Shown: piece after piece, positions 24,688 through 33,767 of the stretch
Layout: each line of letters starts with the position of its first letter
Position numbering within the stretch: the first letter of the stretch is position 1
Assembly: GCF_051257895.1 (NCBI RefSeq)
Contig: NZ_CP194331.1
Location: 1,240,001-1,304,000, forward strand
Source of the DNA: Gallionella straubiae
Lineage (GTDB): Bacteria > Pseudomonadota > Gammaproteobacteria > Burkholderiales > Gallionellaceae
Direction: 5' to 3'
Length of the DNA stretch: 64,000 nucleotides
The notes under the pieces: model-generated
Databases searched by the model: none
Told to the model about the DNA's origin: nothing
What the model saw: only the letters and a program-made list of their open reading frames with translations
Translations under genes and position numbers: made by a program

Positions 24688-25248
24688 TCAGGCATTGCCC
24701 GAATTCAGCGCTGCAATGATGCGCTGCGCCTCCACCAGCGCATTCTCGTAATCGTAATCGTTCACATGCCGGTCCAGCCGGGCAAACTGCGCGGCGGCCT
24801 CCGTCCCCTTGACCTGCCTGTCTATCCGGCGCAGGGTGTCCACCGCCTCGGAGTCGAAGGCTTGCAGTTGCGCGACCAGTTGCTCCAGGAGCGTGCCGAG
24901 CTGCACGGCATCCGCACCCCCCCGGTCAGCCGCACCGGTCTGCGCCGCCCAAGCCTGCAGATAGGTTTCGGCCGAGGCGACGACCTGGGCCAGTTCCATT
25001 CCCGCGGCCGCAATCAGCTGCGGATATTTTCCGGTCTCTTCTTTCCGGATGGCATCCTCCAGTTGGCGCGCCAGACCAGACAGGGCGGCCGCCCCGACGG
25101 TTGCGGCGATGCCCTTCAGCGTATGCGCGAGACGTTCCGCAGACTGCAGGTCGCCGGCGGCAAGCGCATCCTGTATGGACTGTACGGCCTGGTGCTGGTT
25201 GGGAATGAACTTTTCGAGCACGGTGATGTAAGTATCCTCCCCCCCCAT
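24688..25248 (-). CDS. HPt phosphotransfer protein (split from the hybrid kinase by an amber codon)
   Basis: An HPt domain occupies the first half, with the phospho-accepting His in LAHTLKGIAATVGA near residue 42; the second half is a helical extension of unknown role. Read alone, translation could start at the ATG at 25248, but no convincing Shine-Dalgarno precedes it. The same frame stays open upstream, without another stop, to the TAG that ends the hybrid kinase at 25350. The intervening codons encode LDPDRAIAGMGGED, the kind of lead-in seen before C-terminal HPt domains of hybrid kinases. It is therefore most likely the detached C-terminal domain of the kinase. Confidence 0.85.
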   Translation of the reverse strand: MGGEDTYITVLEKFIPNQHQAVQSIQDALAAGDLQSAERLAHTLKGIAATVGAAALSGLARQLEDAIRKEETGKYPQLIAAAGMELAQVVASAETYLQAWAAQTGAADRGGADAVQLGTLLEQLVAQLQAFDSEAVDTLRRIDRQVKGTEAAAQFARLDRHVNDYDYENALVEAQRIIAALNSGNA

Positions 25249-25347
25249 GCCGGCAATCGCCCGGTCCGGATCGAGGCCGTAAAAAACCCCGGATACGCGC
25301 CGAGCCGCAACTGCGCCCGGCTCGACCAGCGGCGCTGCACGCTTCGT

Positions 25348-28300
25348 CTAGCGTGCAAGCGCGGCATACAGCACGTTATGCTGGATGGGTTTGGAGAGAT
25401 AATCGCTCATGCCCGCGGCCAGGCAACGCTCGCGGTCGCCGGTCATGACGTTGGCAGTCATGGCGATGATGGGCAGCTCGGCAAGCGCGGGATCCCTCCT
25501 GATGGCGCGCGTCGCCTCCAGGCCGTCCATGTTCGGCATCTGCACGTCCATCAGCACCGCATCGAATTTCCTCTGTTTTACTGCCTCTACCGCTTCGGCG
25601 CCGTCGTTCGCGGTGCTGACCTCCATCCCGGCACGCATCAGCAGCTTGGTCGCCAGTTGCCGGTTGAGCTCGTTGTCTTCCACCAGCAGGACGCGCAGGC
25701 CGGACAGGCTCGCCAGTGCCGGCACGCTGGTCTTGCCCGTATCGACAGTGAGTTCTTCATGCTGAGAGGCGAAAGGCAGATTGAAAGCGAAAACACTGCC
25801 TTTCCCCGGCGTGCTTTCCACCCACATCGTGCCGCCCATCAACTCCACGAAACGCCGGGAGATCGCCAGCCCCAGCCCCGTCCCGCCGTACTTGCGCGTG
25901 GTGGAGGTGTCGGCCTGGCTGAACGACTGGAACAGCTTGCCGATCTGTTCGGGCGTCATGCCGATGCCGGTGTCGCGCACCGCGAAGCCCAGCACAAAAT
26001 GGCCGGAATCCTGACTCTCTATCCCGATCCGCACCGTCACCTCGCCCGCCTCGGTGAATTTGATGGCGTTGCCGATCAGGTTGTTCAGCACCTGCCCCAG
26101 GCGCAACGGATCTCCGGCCAGGGCCTGCGGAATCCCCGGCTCCTTGTCGAAATGCAGTGCCAGACCTTTTTCCGCCGCGCGGATGCTGGCGATATCGGCC
26201 GCGCTGCGCAGCACCGTATCGAGCCGGAAGGGTATTTTCTCCACCTCCATTTTGCCCGCCTCGACCTTGGAGAAATCCAGGATGTCGTTGATGATGCCCA
26301 GCAGCGAGTTCGCCGAGCGGTAGACCTTCTCCAGGTAATCCTGCTGTTCGGGCTCCAGCCGGGATTGCAGGCACAGGTGGGAGAAGCCGATGATCGCATT
26401 CATCGGCGTGCGGATTTCATGGCTCATGTTGGCGAGGAACTCGCTCTTGGCGTGGTTCACGGCTTCGGCGGCGGCCATTGATTTCTTCAACTGCCGTTCG
26501 GTGCGCTTGCGTTCGGTGATGTCCTCCTTGACCGCCACAAAATAGGCGACATTTCCCTTATCGTCGCGGATCGGGGAGATGGTGGCCGCCTCGAAGTAGC
26601 TTTCACCGTTCTTCTTCTTGTTGTGGAACTCTCCCTGCCACACCTCGCCAGCGAGGATGGTTTGCCACAGCTTCTCGTAGATCCTTTGCGAAAACGTACC
26701 GGACTTGAGGATGCGCGGATTCTGGCCGATGACCTCCTCGGCGCTGTAGCCGGTCACCTCGGTGAATTTCGGGTTGACGTATTCGATCGTGCCGTCCAGA
26801 TCGGTGATAACCACGCTGGCCGGGCTGGTCTCCACAGCCCTGGAGAGCTTGATCAGTTCCCTATTGGCCTTTACGCGCTCGGTAATATCCATGAAAGTGA
26901 CCACTGCACCCACCACCACGCCATGATGTAACTGCGGGTGCGACCAGCATTCGACATAAAAGCCGGTGCCGTCGGCACGCCAGAACACTTCACCCTCCAT
27001 GTGTGTCTCCATGCCTGACAGGAATGCCTGGTAAATCCGGCATTTTTCCATCGGATACAACGTCCCATCCATATATTTGTAGTGAATCAATTGATGCATG
27101 TTCTTGCCGATCAATTCGCCGGCATTCCGGTAGCCCAACATCTGCAGGCAAGCTGGATTGCAGAATGTGCAATTGCCCTGCATGTCGATCCCGTAAATCG
27201 CCTCGGCGGCGGAATCCAGCAACAGCCGCAGCCGCCCTTCGCTGTCGCGCAACGCCCCCTCCGCCTCTTCGCGCTCGATCTCCGCTCCGGCCCTGGCGGC
27301 GATGATTTTCAGAACATCCCTACGCATCGGTTGCTGGTCGAGCTTGTGCCGGAAGATGGCACAAAGAATGCCGTTGACCTTACCACTCCTGTCACGCGTA
27401 GGTGCGCCGGCGTAGGCCTCCGCGCCCATGTCCGCCAGATCCTTGTCCTGCGGGAACAGCCGGCTGACATTCTCGGGATACTCGCGATAGCCTTCATGGA
27501 TGGCAATCTCGCAGGGGGCGCCGGGCAGCGTATATTCATAATGCTCCACCGGCTTGCCATCCAGTTGCATGCCCAGGGCACGCATCCTGTTTCCCGCCAC
27601 CAGTTCGCCGACAATGACGCAATCCGCACCGAGCAATTTGCACAGATGACTGGCCGTCTCATGAAAGAACGATGCTCCGACAGCTGCAGCAGTGGTTTCG
27701 GTAATGGTGCGGAACGCGGCCTCCGTCCTCTTGCGCTCGGTGACGTCGCGCGCCGAGTTGTAGATCAGCGGGAAGCCGTCGATCTCCACCCGCGTTGCGC
27801 TGACCTCGACATCGATGATGCTGCCGTCGCGGCGACGGTGCCGGGTCTCGAATATCGGGTTGCTCGCCCCCAATGCGGCGATCCTCGCCAGCAACTCCTG
27901 TTTCGGCCACTGTGCGTTCCACTGCGTCACGTTCATGGACAGCAGCTCCAGGGCTGTGTAGCCAAGCATGCGGCAGAACGCATCGTTCACCTGCACCACG
28001 TTCCCATTGAGGTCGAAAATGTAGATGCCATCGCTGGCCGTGCGCAGCAGCATCTCGTTCTTGCGGCCGGCACGCTCTACCTCGGCTGCCGCCTGCAAGG
28101 CTTTGGCCTGCGCGGAGACCATGAACCCGGTGAACAGCGAGAGCAACAGGCTGATGACGATGCCGACGCCGGCGATGACCCTGGGATAGCCCGAATCGAA
28201 TTTCTTCTCGAAGGCGGGCAGGGAGCGCACCACCACCGTCCACTTGTGTCCGGCGACTTCAAGGTGCTCGCTATGCCGGAAGCGCGCCCCGTTGTCGCGG

Positions 28301-29859
28301 GCGAAGCCATTGGGGTTCGAGGTGTACATCAGCATCCCTTCGGAGACCTGCTCCCCGTCGAAAATGCTGAGATCGAATCCGGTATCGCGCGTATCCAGCG
28401 TCCCGGACATCAGGTCACCCATGCGGAACACCGAAACGACCCAGCCGACGAAGCTGGCACGGCGCTCGGCAACGGTATTGCGCGGAGCGCCATGCCGGTA
28501 GACCGGCAGGACCATCACGAAGCCGTGCTGCGGGTTATCGGAAACTTCAAACAGCAGTTTCACCTTGCCGGAGGCGACAGGGTTTCCGGAATCGCGCGCC
28601 TTCTCCATGGCCAGGAGGCGCTGCCCCGGCACTGGCTCCCCGGCTCGCGGAAAATCCCGGTCGGAAAGCATGTCATAGCCGAAGACCTGCGAGTTGCGTG
28701 CGTCAAACGGCTCGGCGTAGACAACGGGCGCATAAGCGTCGCGCCTGCCCTCCGGCCAGATATTGTAGAAAGGCATGCCCTCCTTGCGCATTGCGGCGAT
28801 ATGCCGACTTTTTTCCGCGTCCCGCACAAACGGGGCGAAACGGATGGCTTGAATGCCCGGATAATCCTCCTTCAGCTGCAGTCTGTCGATGTAGTCGCGG
28901 AACTCGCGGCCGGTAATGAAACCGCTATGCGAAAACAGCCCGTCCACGCCGCGCATGACCTGCTCGTAGGCCTTCATGCGCTTGTTGATGCCGTCGGTGA
29001 TGCCATGCACATGCGTATCGAATTCGATATGCTGGATCTGCTCGCTGTTCTGCTGCGAGTTATTCCACAGTTGATAGGTGAGCATCAGGGAAAAGGCCAG
29101 CACCAGCCCCGCCAATATCCGCGCATCCTGCCGGCTCACGCGCTGATCGAACATCGCCGGAAAAAAGCCGCTGCCGAACAGTAATATCGCTCCCAGGAAT
29201 ACCAGCATGGCGAGCGTGACAGGCTCGATGTGCAGGGTATCGGCAAGGCATACGCTGCCGGCCTGAAAGTGCGTGCCGAGCATCGCGGTATAGTGCATGC
29301 CAGAAATCGCCACCCCCATGATCGCCGCACCCAGCATCAGGCGCGGCAGGGGCCGCAGCCTGATGCGCCCGCCCTCATGCATCATCAGCAGCGCGCCCCA
29401 TGAAGCGATAACGGCAACGGCCAGGGACAATGCGACCACCAAAGGGGTATAGCTGATCGGCGGCGACATCCTGAGCGCCGCCATGCCGGTATAGTGCATC
29501 GCACCGATGCCCAGCCCCATCAGCAGCCCGCCGGCGAATATTCGCCCGGTGCGGGGACGATCTGCGCAGCACTGTACCCAGAAACCCAGCAGCGCCGCAG
29601 CGATGGCGGGCAGGATTGAGAGCAGGGTCAGCGTCAGGTCGTAGGAGACTGGAATAGGCAGGCGAAACGCCAGCATGCCGATGAAGTGCATGCCCCAGAT
29701 AGTCATTCCCAGGGTAAGGCTGCCTGTGGCCATCCACAGTTTCGCCGCGCGGTTGCTGGCAAGGCGCATCCGTTGCGCGTGGCTGATGGTGGCGAACGAG
29801 CCGATTATCGCAATCAGCACGGACAGGAGGACCAGCGGGATATTCCAGGAAATCGGCAA
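25348..29859 (-). CDS. Large hybrid sensor histidine kinase (MHYT-CHASE1-PAS-GAF-PAS-PAS-HK-REC)
   Basis: A 1503-residue membrane kinase. Residues 1-250 form a MHYT domain (WGMHFIGM, GAMHYTGMAAL and SGMHYTAML supply the Met/His/Tyr metal sites; copper or a diatomic gas is the suspected ligand). A CHASE1-like periplasmic domain follows (about 290-560, with YPGIQAIRFAP), then a membrane span, a PAS domain (about 620-730), a GAF-like region, two more PAS domains, and HisKA with the phospho-His in NMSHEIRTPMNAIIG. The ATPase domain has GNAIKFT, DTGIGM and GTGLGL, and a receiver has MDVQMPNMDG. The start is a TTG at 29859. The frame stops at TAG exactly where the HPt extension should continue. Confidence 0.92.
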   Translation of the reverse strand: MPISWNIPLVLLSVLIAIIGSFATISHAQRMRLASNRAAKLWMATGSLTLGMTIWGMHFIGMLAFRLPIPVSYDLTLTLLSILPAIAAALLGFWVQCCADRPRTGRIFAGGLLMGLGIGAMHYTGMAALRMSPPISYTPLVVALSLAVAVIASWGALLMMHEGGRIRLRPLPRLMLGAAIMGVAISGMHYTAMLGTHFQAGSVCLADTLHIEPVTLAMLVFLGAILLFGSGFFPAMFDQRVSRQDARILAGLVLAFSLMLTYQLWNNSQQNSEQIQHIEFDTHVHGITDGINKRMKAYEQVMRGVDGLFSHSGFITGREFRDYIDRLQLKEDYPGIQAIRFAPFVRDAEKSRHIAAMRKEGMPFYNIWPEGRRDAYAPVVYAEPFDARNSQVFGYDMLSDRDFPRAGEPVPGQRLLAMEKARDSGNPVASGKVKLLFEVSDNPQHGFVMVLPVYRHGAPRNTVAERRASFVGWVVSVFRMGDLMSGTLDTRDTGFDLSIFDGEQVSEGMLMYTSNPNGFARDNGARFRHSEHLEVAGHKWTVVVRSLPAFEKKFDSGYPRVIAGVGIVISLLLSLFTGFMVSAQAKALQAAAEVERAGRKNEMLLRTASDGIYIFDLNGNVVQVNDAFCRMLGYTALELLSMNVTQWNAQWPKQELLARIAALGASNPIFETRHRRRDGSIIDVEVSATRVEIDGFPLIYNSARDVTERKRTEAAFRTITETTAAAVGASFFHETASHLCKLLGADCVIVGELVAGNRMRALGMQLDGKPVEHYEYTLPGAPCEIAIHEGYREYPENVSRLFPQDKDLADMGAEAYAGAPTRDRSGKVNGILCAIFRHKLDQQPMRRDVLKIIAARAGAEIEREEAEGALRDSEGRLRLLLDSAAEAIYGIDMQGNCTFCNPACLQMLGYRNAGELIGKNMHQLIHYKYMDGTLYPMEKCRIYQAFLSGMETHMEGEVFWRADGTGFYVECWSHPQLHHGVVVGAVVTFMDITERVKANRELIKLSRAVETSPASVVITDLDGTIEYVNPKFTEVTGYSAEEVIGQNPRILKSGTFSQRIYEKLWQTILAGEVWQGEFHNKKKNGESYFEAATISPIRDDKGNVAYFVAVKEDITERKRTERQLKKSMAAAEAVNHAKSEFLANMSHEIRTPMNAIIGFSHLCLQSRLEPEQQDYLEKVYRSANSLLGIINDILDFSKVEAGKMEVEKIPFRLDTVLRSAADIASIRAAEKGLALHFDKEPGIPQALAGDPLRLGQVLNNLIGNAIKFTEAGEVTVRIGIESQDSGHFVLGFAVRDTGIGMTPEQIGKLFQSFSQADTSTTRKYGGTGLGLAISRRFVELMGGTMWVESTPGKGSVFAFNLPFASQHEELTVDTGKTSVPALASLSGLRVLLVEDNELNRQLATKLLMRAGMEVSTANDGAEAVEAVKQRKFDAVLMDVQMPNMDGLEATRAIRRDPALAELPIIAMTANVMTGDRERCLAAGMSDYLSKPIQHNVLYAALAR

Positions 29860-29919
29860 GGCTAATACTCGATAAGTCTGTCTTTCCGCAATGCTAACTC
29901 AAAAACCCCTGAAATTCCG

Positions 29920-29948
29920 AAAAAAACGGGCGGCCGCAGCCACCCGTT
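29920..29948 (-). terminator. Rho-independent terminator (minus strand)
   Basis: On the minus strand AACGGG-TGGC and GCCG-CCCGTT pair around TGCG and are followed by seven T. It lies just past the stop of the copper chaperone gene. Confidence 0.9.
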
Positions 29949-29977
29949 CCCTCGAGCCGGAATCCGGAGATCGATTC

Positions 29978-30430
29978 TTATTTTTGCGCCGCGCCCTTCA
30001 GCGGCCGGACTTCCGCCTGGACATCAACCTTGACGCTGCGCTTGTCGGCCATTTCGATGTTCAGCGTCAGCGGCACGGTCGCACCGGCCTTGAGCTGCGC
30101 CTTCAGGCCGTTCAGCACCAGGTGATAGCCATGCATGTTCATGTCCAGCCGCGCATTGGCCGGCAGGCTGATGGACTTGACCTCATACATCTTCATCATG
30201 CCGCCCTTGTGCTCCATGGTATGCATTTCAGCGGTCTTGGCGACGGTAGTGGAGACGCCGGTTATGGTGGCGGCCTGCTTGCTGGTGATGGACATGTACA
30301 CCATCGCCATGTCCTGGCCGGGAAGCGTGGCGCGCGTCCACGCGCCTTCAACCTGGATGTCGCCCGCATGGGCGCCGACGCTCAACAACAGGGCTGCCAG
30401 CAGCCCGACGAACCGGTGAAAATTGATCAT
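29978..30430 (-). CDS. PCu(A)C periplasmic copper chaperone
   Basis: A 150-residue exported protein: signal peptide at residues 1-22 (ending AHA), then the PCu(A)C beta-sandwich. The copper-site residues are in AEMHTMEHKGGMMKM and MNMHGYHLVL, which fit the family H-M...M...H-x-M pattern. The family delivers Cu(I) to the CuA or CuB centre of cytochrome oxidase. The ATG at 30430 has AGGAGA upstream. It is divergent from regB, so a shared regulatory region of about 160 bases lies between a copper/oxidase maturation gene and a redox sensor. Confidence 0.93.
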   Translation of the reverse strand: MINFHRFVGLLAALLLSVGAHAGDIQVEGAWTRATLPGQDMAMVYMSITSKQAATITGVSTTVAKTAEMHTMEHKGGMMKMYEVKSISLPANARLDMNMHGYHLVLNGLKAQLKAGATVPLTLNIEMADKRSVKVDVQAEVRPLKGAAQK

Positions 30431-30588
30431 GACACTCTCCTGTTTATTATGAAGTGAAGTGGACGCACGGATTATACATGCCGGAAAACCACCTGCTTGT
30501 GGAACGCATTCTAATTGAAAGGTTCAACCCGGGGATGCGACAAAATGCCGCACGCCCCTCCCCCCGCCTCTCCGCTTACAATAGCCGT

Positions 30589-31866
30589 ATGGACAACACG
30601 ATACTCTCCTCCCTTCCCGGCCACAGCCAGTTGCGCCGCCTCGTCGCATTGCGCAGCATGGCCGTCACGGCGCAGCTCCTGACGCTCGCGGCGGTCTGGA
30701 AAATCCTGGAACTGGAACTGGATTGGCAGCCGATGCTGCTGACCATCGGCGCCCTCGCCGCAATCAATCTGTTTTCATGGCTGCGCCTGCGCAACGGCAA
30801 GCCGGTTCCCAACACCGAACTGTTCGTCCAGTTGTGCGTGGACGTGCTCGCGCTCAGCCTCCTGCTCTATTACAGCGGCGGCTCAACCAATCCCTTCGTC
30901 TCGCTCTACCTGCTGCCGCTGGTGATCGCCGCCGCAACGCTGCCGAGCCGCTACACCTGGAGCATGGCGGGGCTCACCTCCGCCTGCTACAGCGTGCTGA
31001 TGTTCTATTACATTCCGCTGCCGCACAACCACCAGCATGACGGCGACAGCGCATTCAACGCGCATGTGGTAGGCATGTGGCTCGGCTTCGTCTTCAGCAC
31101 GGTGGTGGTGGCCTATTTCGTGGTGAAAATGGCGCAGGCGGTGCGCAACCGCGACGAGATGCTGGTGCGCGTGCGCGAGGAAATCCTGCGCAACGAGCGC
31201 ATCGTGGCACTCGGCACTCAGGCCGCCGGCGCCGCGCACGAGCTGGGCACGCCGCTGTCCACCATGGCAGTGGTGATCGGCGAATTGCAGCATGAAGCCG
31301 CAGTGCAGCCGGGGTGGCGCGATGCCTTGAACATCCTCAACGAGCAGGTGCGCGGCTGCAAGCGCATCCTCGACAAAATACTGGCCAACGCACAGGTCAG
31401 CGTGGATACCTCGCTGCAACCGGCCGACCGCCTGATGGCGGAAGTGCTGAACGAATGGCAGTTGCTGCGCCCCACTGCGCAGTACCGGTATCACAGCGAC
31501 GGCGTGCAACCCGCGCCGCTCGTCAGTGTGGATGCGACGTTGCGCGCCGCGCTGATGAACCTGCTGAACAATGCCGCGGATGCGGCGCCCGCAAGCGATG
31601 CCCAGCAGGCGATCGAAATCCGCTCGCACTGGGACACCGCCAGCTTCACGCTTGAAATCCACGATCACGGGAAGGGGCTCAGCGAAGAGGCGGAACTCAA
31701 GGCCGGCTCGGCATTCTTCACCACCAAGAAGGAGGGCCACGGAATCGGCCTGTTCCTCGCCAATGCCACGCTGGAGCGCATGGGCGGGTCGGTGCGGCTG
31801 TTCAACCGCGAGCAGGGCGGCGCAACCACGGAAATCATCCTGCCGATCACGAGGGCTAGCGCATGA
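30589..31866 (+). CDS. regB: Redox sensor histidine kinase RegB/PrrB type
   Basis: RegB senses the redox state of the respiratory chain and phosphorylates RegA. The 425-residue protein has six N-terminal membrane spans with the quinone-associated motif YSGGSTNPFVSLYLLP near residue 100. The kinase core begins ERIVALGTQAAGAAHELGTP, which contains the phospho-His in a setting specific to RegB. The ATPase domain has LLNNAADAAPA, HDHGKG and KKEGHGIGLFL. The ATG at 30589 aligns with family starts; earlier in-frame ATGs give unsupported extensions. A TACAAT hexamer ends seven bases before it, so a very short leader is possible. The stop overlaps regA. Confidence 0.93.
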   Translation: MDNTILSSLPGHSQLRRLVALRSMAVTAQLLTLAAVWKILELELDWQPMLLTIGALAAINLFSWLRLRNGKPVPNTELFVQLCVDVLALSLLLYYSGGSTNPFVSLYLLPLVIAAATLPSRYTWSMAGLTSACYSVLMFYYIPLPHNHQHDGDSAFNAHVVGMWLGFVFSTVVVAYFVVKMAQAVRNRDEMLVRVREEILRNERIVALGTQAAGAAHELGTPLSTMAVVIGELQHEAAVQPGWRDALNILNEQVRGCKRILDKILANAQVSVDTSLQPADRLMAEVLNEWQLLRPTAQYRYHSDGVQPAPLVSVDATLRAALMNLLNNAADAAPASDAQQAIEIRSHWDTASFTLEIHDHGKGLSEEAELKAGSAFFTTKKEGHGIGLFLANATLERMGGSVRLFNREQGGATTEIILPITRASA

Positions 31867-32411
31867 ATGAAACACATGAAGAATCCGCCTCGATGCTGCT
31901 GGTGGACGACGACATCACTTTCTGCAAGGTATTGAAGCGCGCGATGGAAAAGCGTGGATTCAGCGTTTCCGTGGCAAACAGCGTCGAGGAAGCAATCCCC
32001 ATGGCGGAAGGCAACCCGCCGGAATTCGCGGTGGTGGATCTGAAAATGGGCGGCGCGCCGGGGCTGACCTTGGTCAAGGTATTGCACCAGCTCGACCCGA
32101 ATACGCGCATCGTGGTACTGACCGGTTATGCCAGCATCGCCACCGCCGTCGAGGCCATCAAGCTCGGCGCGACGCAATACCTCGCCAAACCCGCCAATGC
32201 GGATGAAATCGTCGCGGCATTCGGGCACACTGCCAGCAGCGACGTGCCGATCAAGGCGCAACCGACGCAAATCGAGAACCTGGAATGGGAGCATATCCAG
32301 CGCGTGCTGCACGAGCACGACGACAATATCTCCGCCACCGCGCGCGCGCTCAACATGCACCGCCGCACGCTGCAGCGAAAACTCGCCAAGCCGCCTTCAC
32401 GCTCCGAATAG
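31863..32411 (+). CDS. regA: Response regulator RegA/PrrA type
   Basis: A 182-residue regulator with a receiver (LLVDDD, acceptor Asp in VVDLKMGG, switch Thr in VLTGYAS, Lys in LAKP) and a short C-terminal Fis-type helix-turn-helix (EHIQRVLHEHDDNISATARA, then LNMHRRTLQRKL). The pairing with regB, the ATGA overlap and the 180-residue size identify it as RegA/PrrA/ActR, a global regulator of respiratory, carbon- and nitrogen-assimilation genes. A CACGAAG-type repeat follows immediately. Confidence 0.94.
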   Translation: MNETHEESASMLLVDDDITFCKVLKRAMEKRGFSVSVANSVEEAIPMAEGNPPEFAVVDLKMGGAPGLTLVKVLHQLDPNTRIVVLTGYASIATAVEAIKLGATQYLAKPANADEIVAAFGHTASSDVPIKAQPTQIENLEWEHIQRVLHEHDDNISATARALNMHRRTLQRKLAKPPSRSE

Positions 32412-32422
32412 CCCATAAAAAA

Positions 32423-32558
32423 CTCACCGCGAAGATCACAGAGTTCACGAAGATTTCTCCTGAAGCGCATCGTGCCGAACACTCGGCAAAACAACTCACA
32501 TTTTTTGAACGACACTTCCATTTTTTCTTCGCGGCCTTCGTGTTCTTCGTGGTTTAAG
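32423..32558. repeat. CACGAAG-type inverted-repeat element, copy B
   Basis: The left end CTCACCGCGAAGATCACAG and right end CCTTCGTGTTCTTCGTGG are inverted repeats matching copies A, C and D in their termini. The interior (including CGAACACTCGGC) is non-coding. It lies between regA and the HDOD gene. Confidence 0.8.
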
Positions 32559-32638
32559 GATAAATCCCCCTCGCGATTTTTTCCGATCTCTCGTATAGTT
32601 TGCGCCGCATCCAAAAACAAAATCAAACACACCCACCC

Positions 32639-33514
32639 ATGACCGACGAAAGCATCCGCCTCAGGCTCAAGCAAGCACTGGCCAATCTCGATTCCCTGCC
32701 CGCCATGCCGGACACCGCGCAGAAACTGCTGGCGCTGCCGCTGGATACCGATGAAGGCGAGGCTCAGATGCTCAAGCTGATCGAGCAGGATCCGCAAATT
32801 TCCGCGAAGATAATCAGCCTGGCGAACTCTCCGGTCATGGGTATTCCGCGCAAGCTGAACAAAGTCTCCGATGCCGCGATGCTGCTCGGCCTGACCCGGG
32901 TCAAATCGGTCGCCGTCGGTATCGCCTCAATGTCCCATCTCGCCCAGTCTCCCGCAGGAAAGTACTTCAAGGCGCAGGATCTGTGGCTGCACAGCATGAC
33001 CGTCGCCATCGTGATGCACACCATTGCACAAGCCATGCCGAGGGACACTCGTCCCAACGAGGACCAGATTTTCCTGACCGGGCTGCTGCACGACATCGGC
33101 TTCATGGCCCTGCACCATATCGACGCGGAGGCGAGCGACCTGCTGCATCACCAGTTGCTGGTGCAGTCTGATCGTCCCATATTGGAAGTCGAACTGGAAA
33201 CCCTGGGAATCACGCACTGCTATATCGGCGCGCAACTGGGGCGGCATTGGCACCTGCCGGAAGAACTTATTACCGTGCTAGGCTACCATCATCCACCTTA
33301 CGTCGAAGAAGCCGCTCCCGACAATCCGCTGGTGCGCCTGGTCAGCCTGTCCGAAAAAATTGCGCCGAACTACGGCATTGCCGAACATACCGGCGGCGAA
33401 ATCCAGGAATATGAATGGGTGGAACTGGGCATCGCCCCCGCCGACGTCGAAGATATTTGCGCCCAGGCCAACGAACTTGCGGTGCAGACCGCACAATTCA
33501 GCGGCGATCTCTAG
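32639..33514 (+). CDS. HDOD domain protein
   Basis: A 291-residue soluble protein whose central region is an HDOD domain: LDSLPAMPDTAQKLLALP at the start, IEQDPQISAKIISLANSP, then LLGLTRVKSVAVG. Unlike many HDOD proteins it keeps an HD pair in TGLLHDIGFMALHH and a later LGYHHPP, so some metal binding is possible. HDOD proteins typically work in signalling with c-di-GMP or chemotaxis components. The ATG at 32639 gives the usual N-terminus. It appears monocistronic. Confidence 0.87.
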   Translation: MTDESIRLRLKQALANLDSLPAMPDTAQKLLALPLDTDEGEAQMLKLIEQDPQISAKIISLANSPVMGIPRKLNKVSDAAMLLGLTRVKSVAVGIASMSHLAQSPAGKYFKAQDLWLHSMTVAIVMHTIAQAMPRDTRPNEDQIFLTGLLHDIGFMALHHIDAEASDLLHHQLLVQSDRPILEVELETLGITHCYIGAQLGRHWHLPEELITVLGYHHPPYVEEAAPDNPLVRLVSLSEKIAPNYGIAEHTGGEIQEYEWVELGIAPADVEDICAQANELAVQTAQFSGDL

Positions 33515-33532
33515 CCCGGCTTTTCGCCGGGC
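33514..33532. terminator. Stem-loop after the HDOD gene (weak terminator)
   Basis: GCCCGGC and GCCGGGC pair perfectly around TTTTC immediately after the stop codon. No T-run follows, so termination is uncertain. The gap that follows (33533-33767) otherwise holds only the repeat listed next. Confidence 0.4.
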
Positions 33533-33661
33533 GAACCGCGCCTGGCCCGCATATTTCATTGTTCTTCGTGAAATTCGACGAAAAGCCTTGTGAATATTGG
33601 GATGCGTACCTGTGACGTGAAATCCAATCTGGATTGCAGCCAAAATGGAAACTAATCGAAC

Positions 33662-33725
33662 GTAGGAGCGCAGCTTGTTGCGCGATAAAATTTCCGGCAA
33701 ATCGCCCGGCGAGCCTGGCTCCTAC
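33662..33725. repeat. REP-like repeat GTAGGAGC/GCTCCTAC
   Basis: GTAGGAGC at 33662-33669 and GCTCCTAC at 33718-33725 bound a stretch containing GCAGCTTGTTGCGCG and CGCCCGGCGAGCC. It resembles the GTAGGAGC-type extragenic palindromes common in proteobacteria. It lies between the convergent HDOD and CZB genes. Confidence 0.65.
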
Positions 33726-33767
33726 ATGGAATGCCCCGTGAAGTATGCGGGTTAGCGATGCTGGCGG

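Noticed and set aside
24766..29184. Long plus-strand frames (571 and 700 codons) opposite the hybrid kinase
   Set aside because: Shadow frames of the kinase; composition is artefactual and no ribosome sites or domains are seen.
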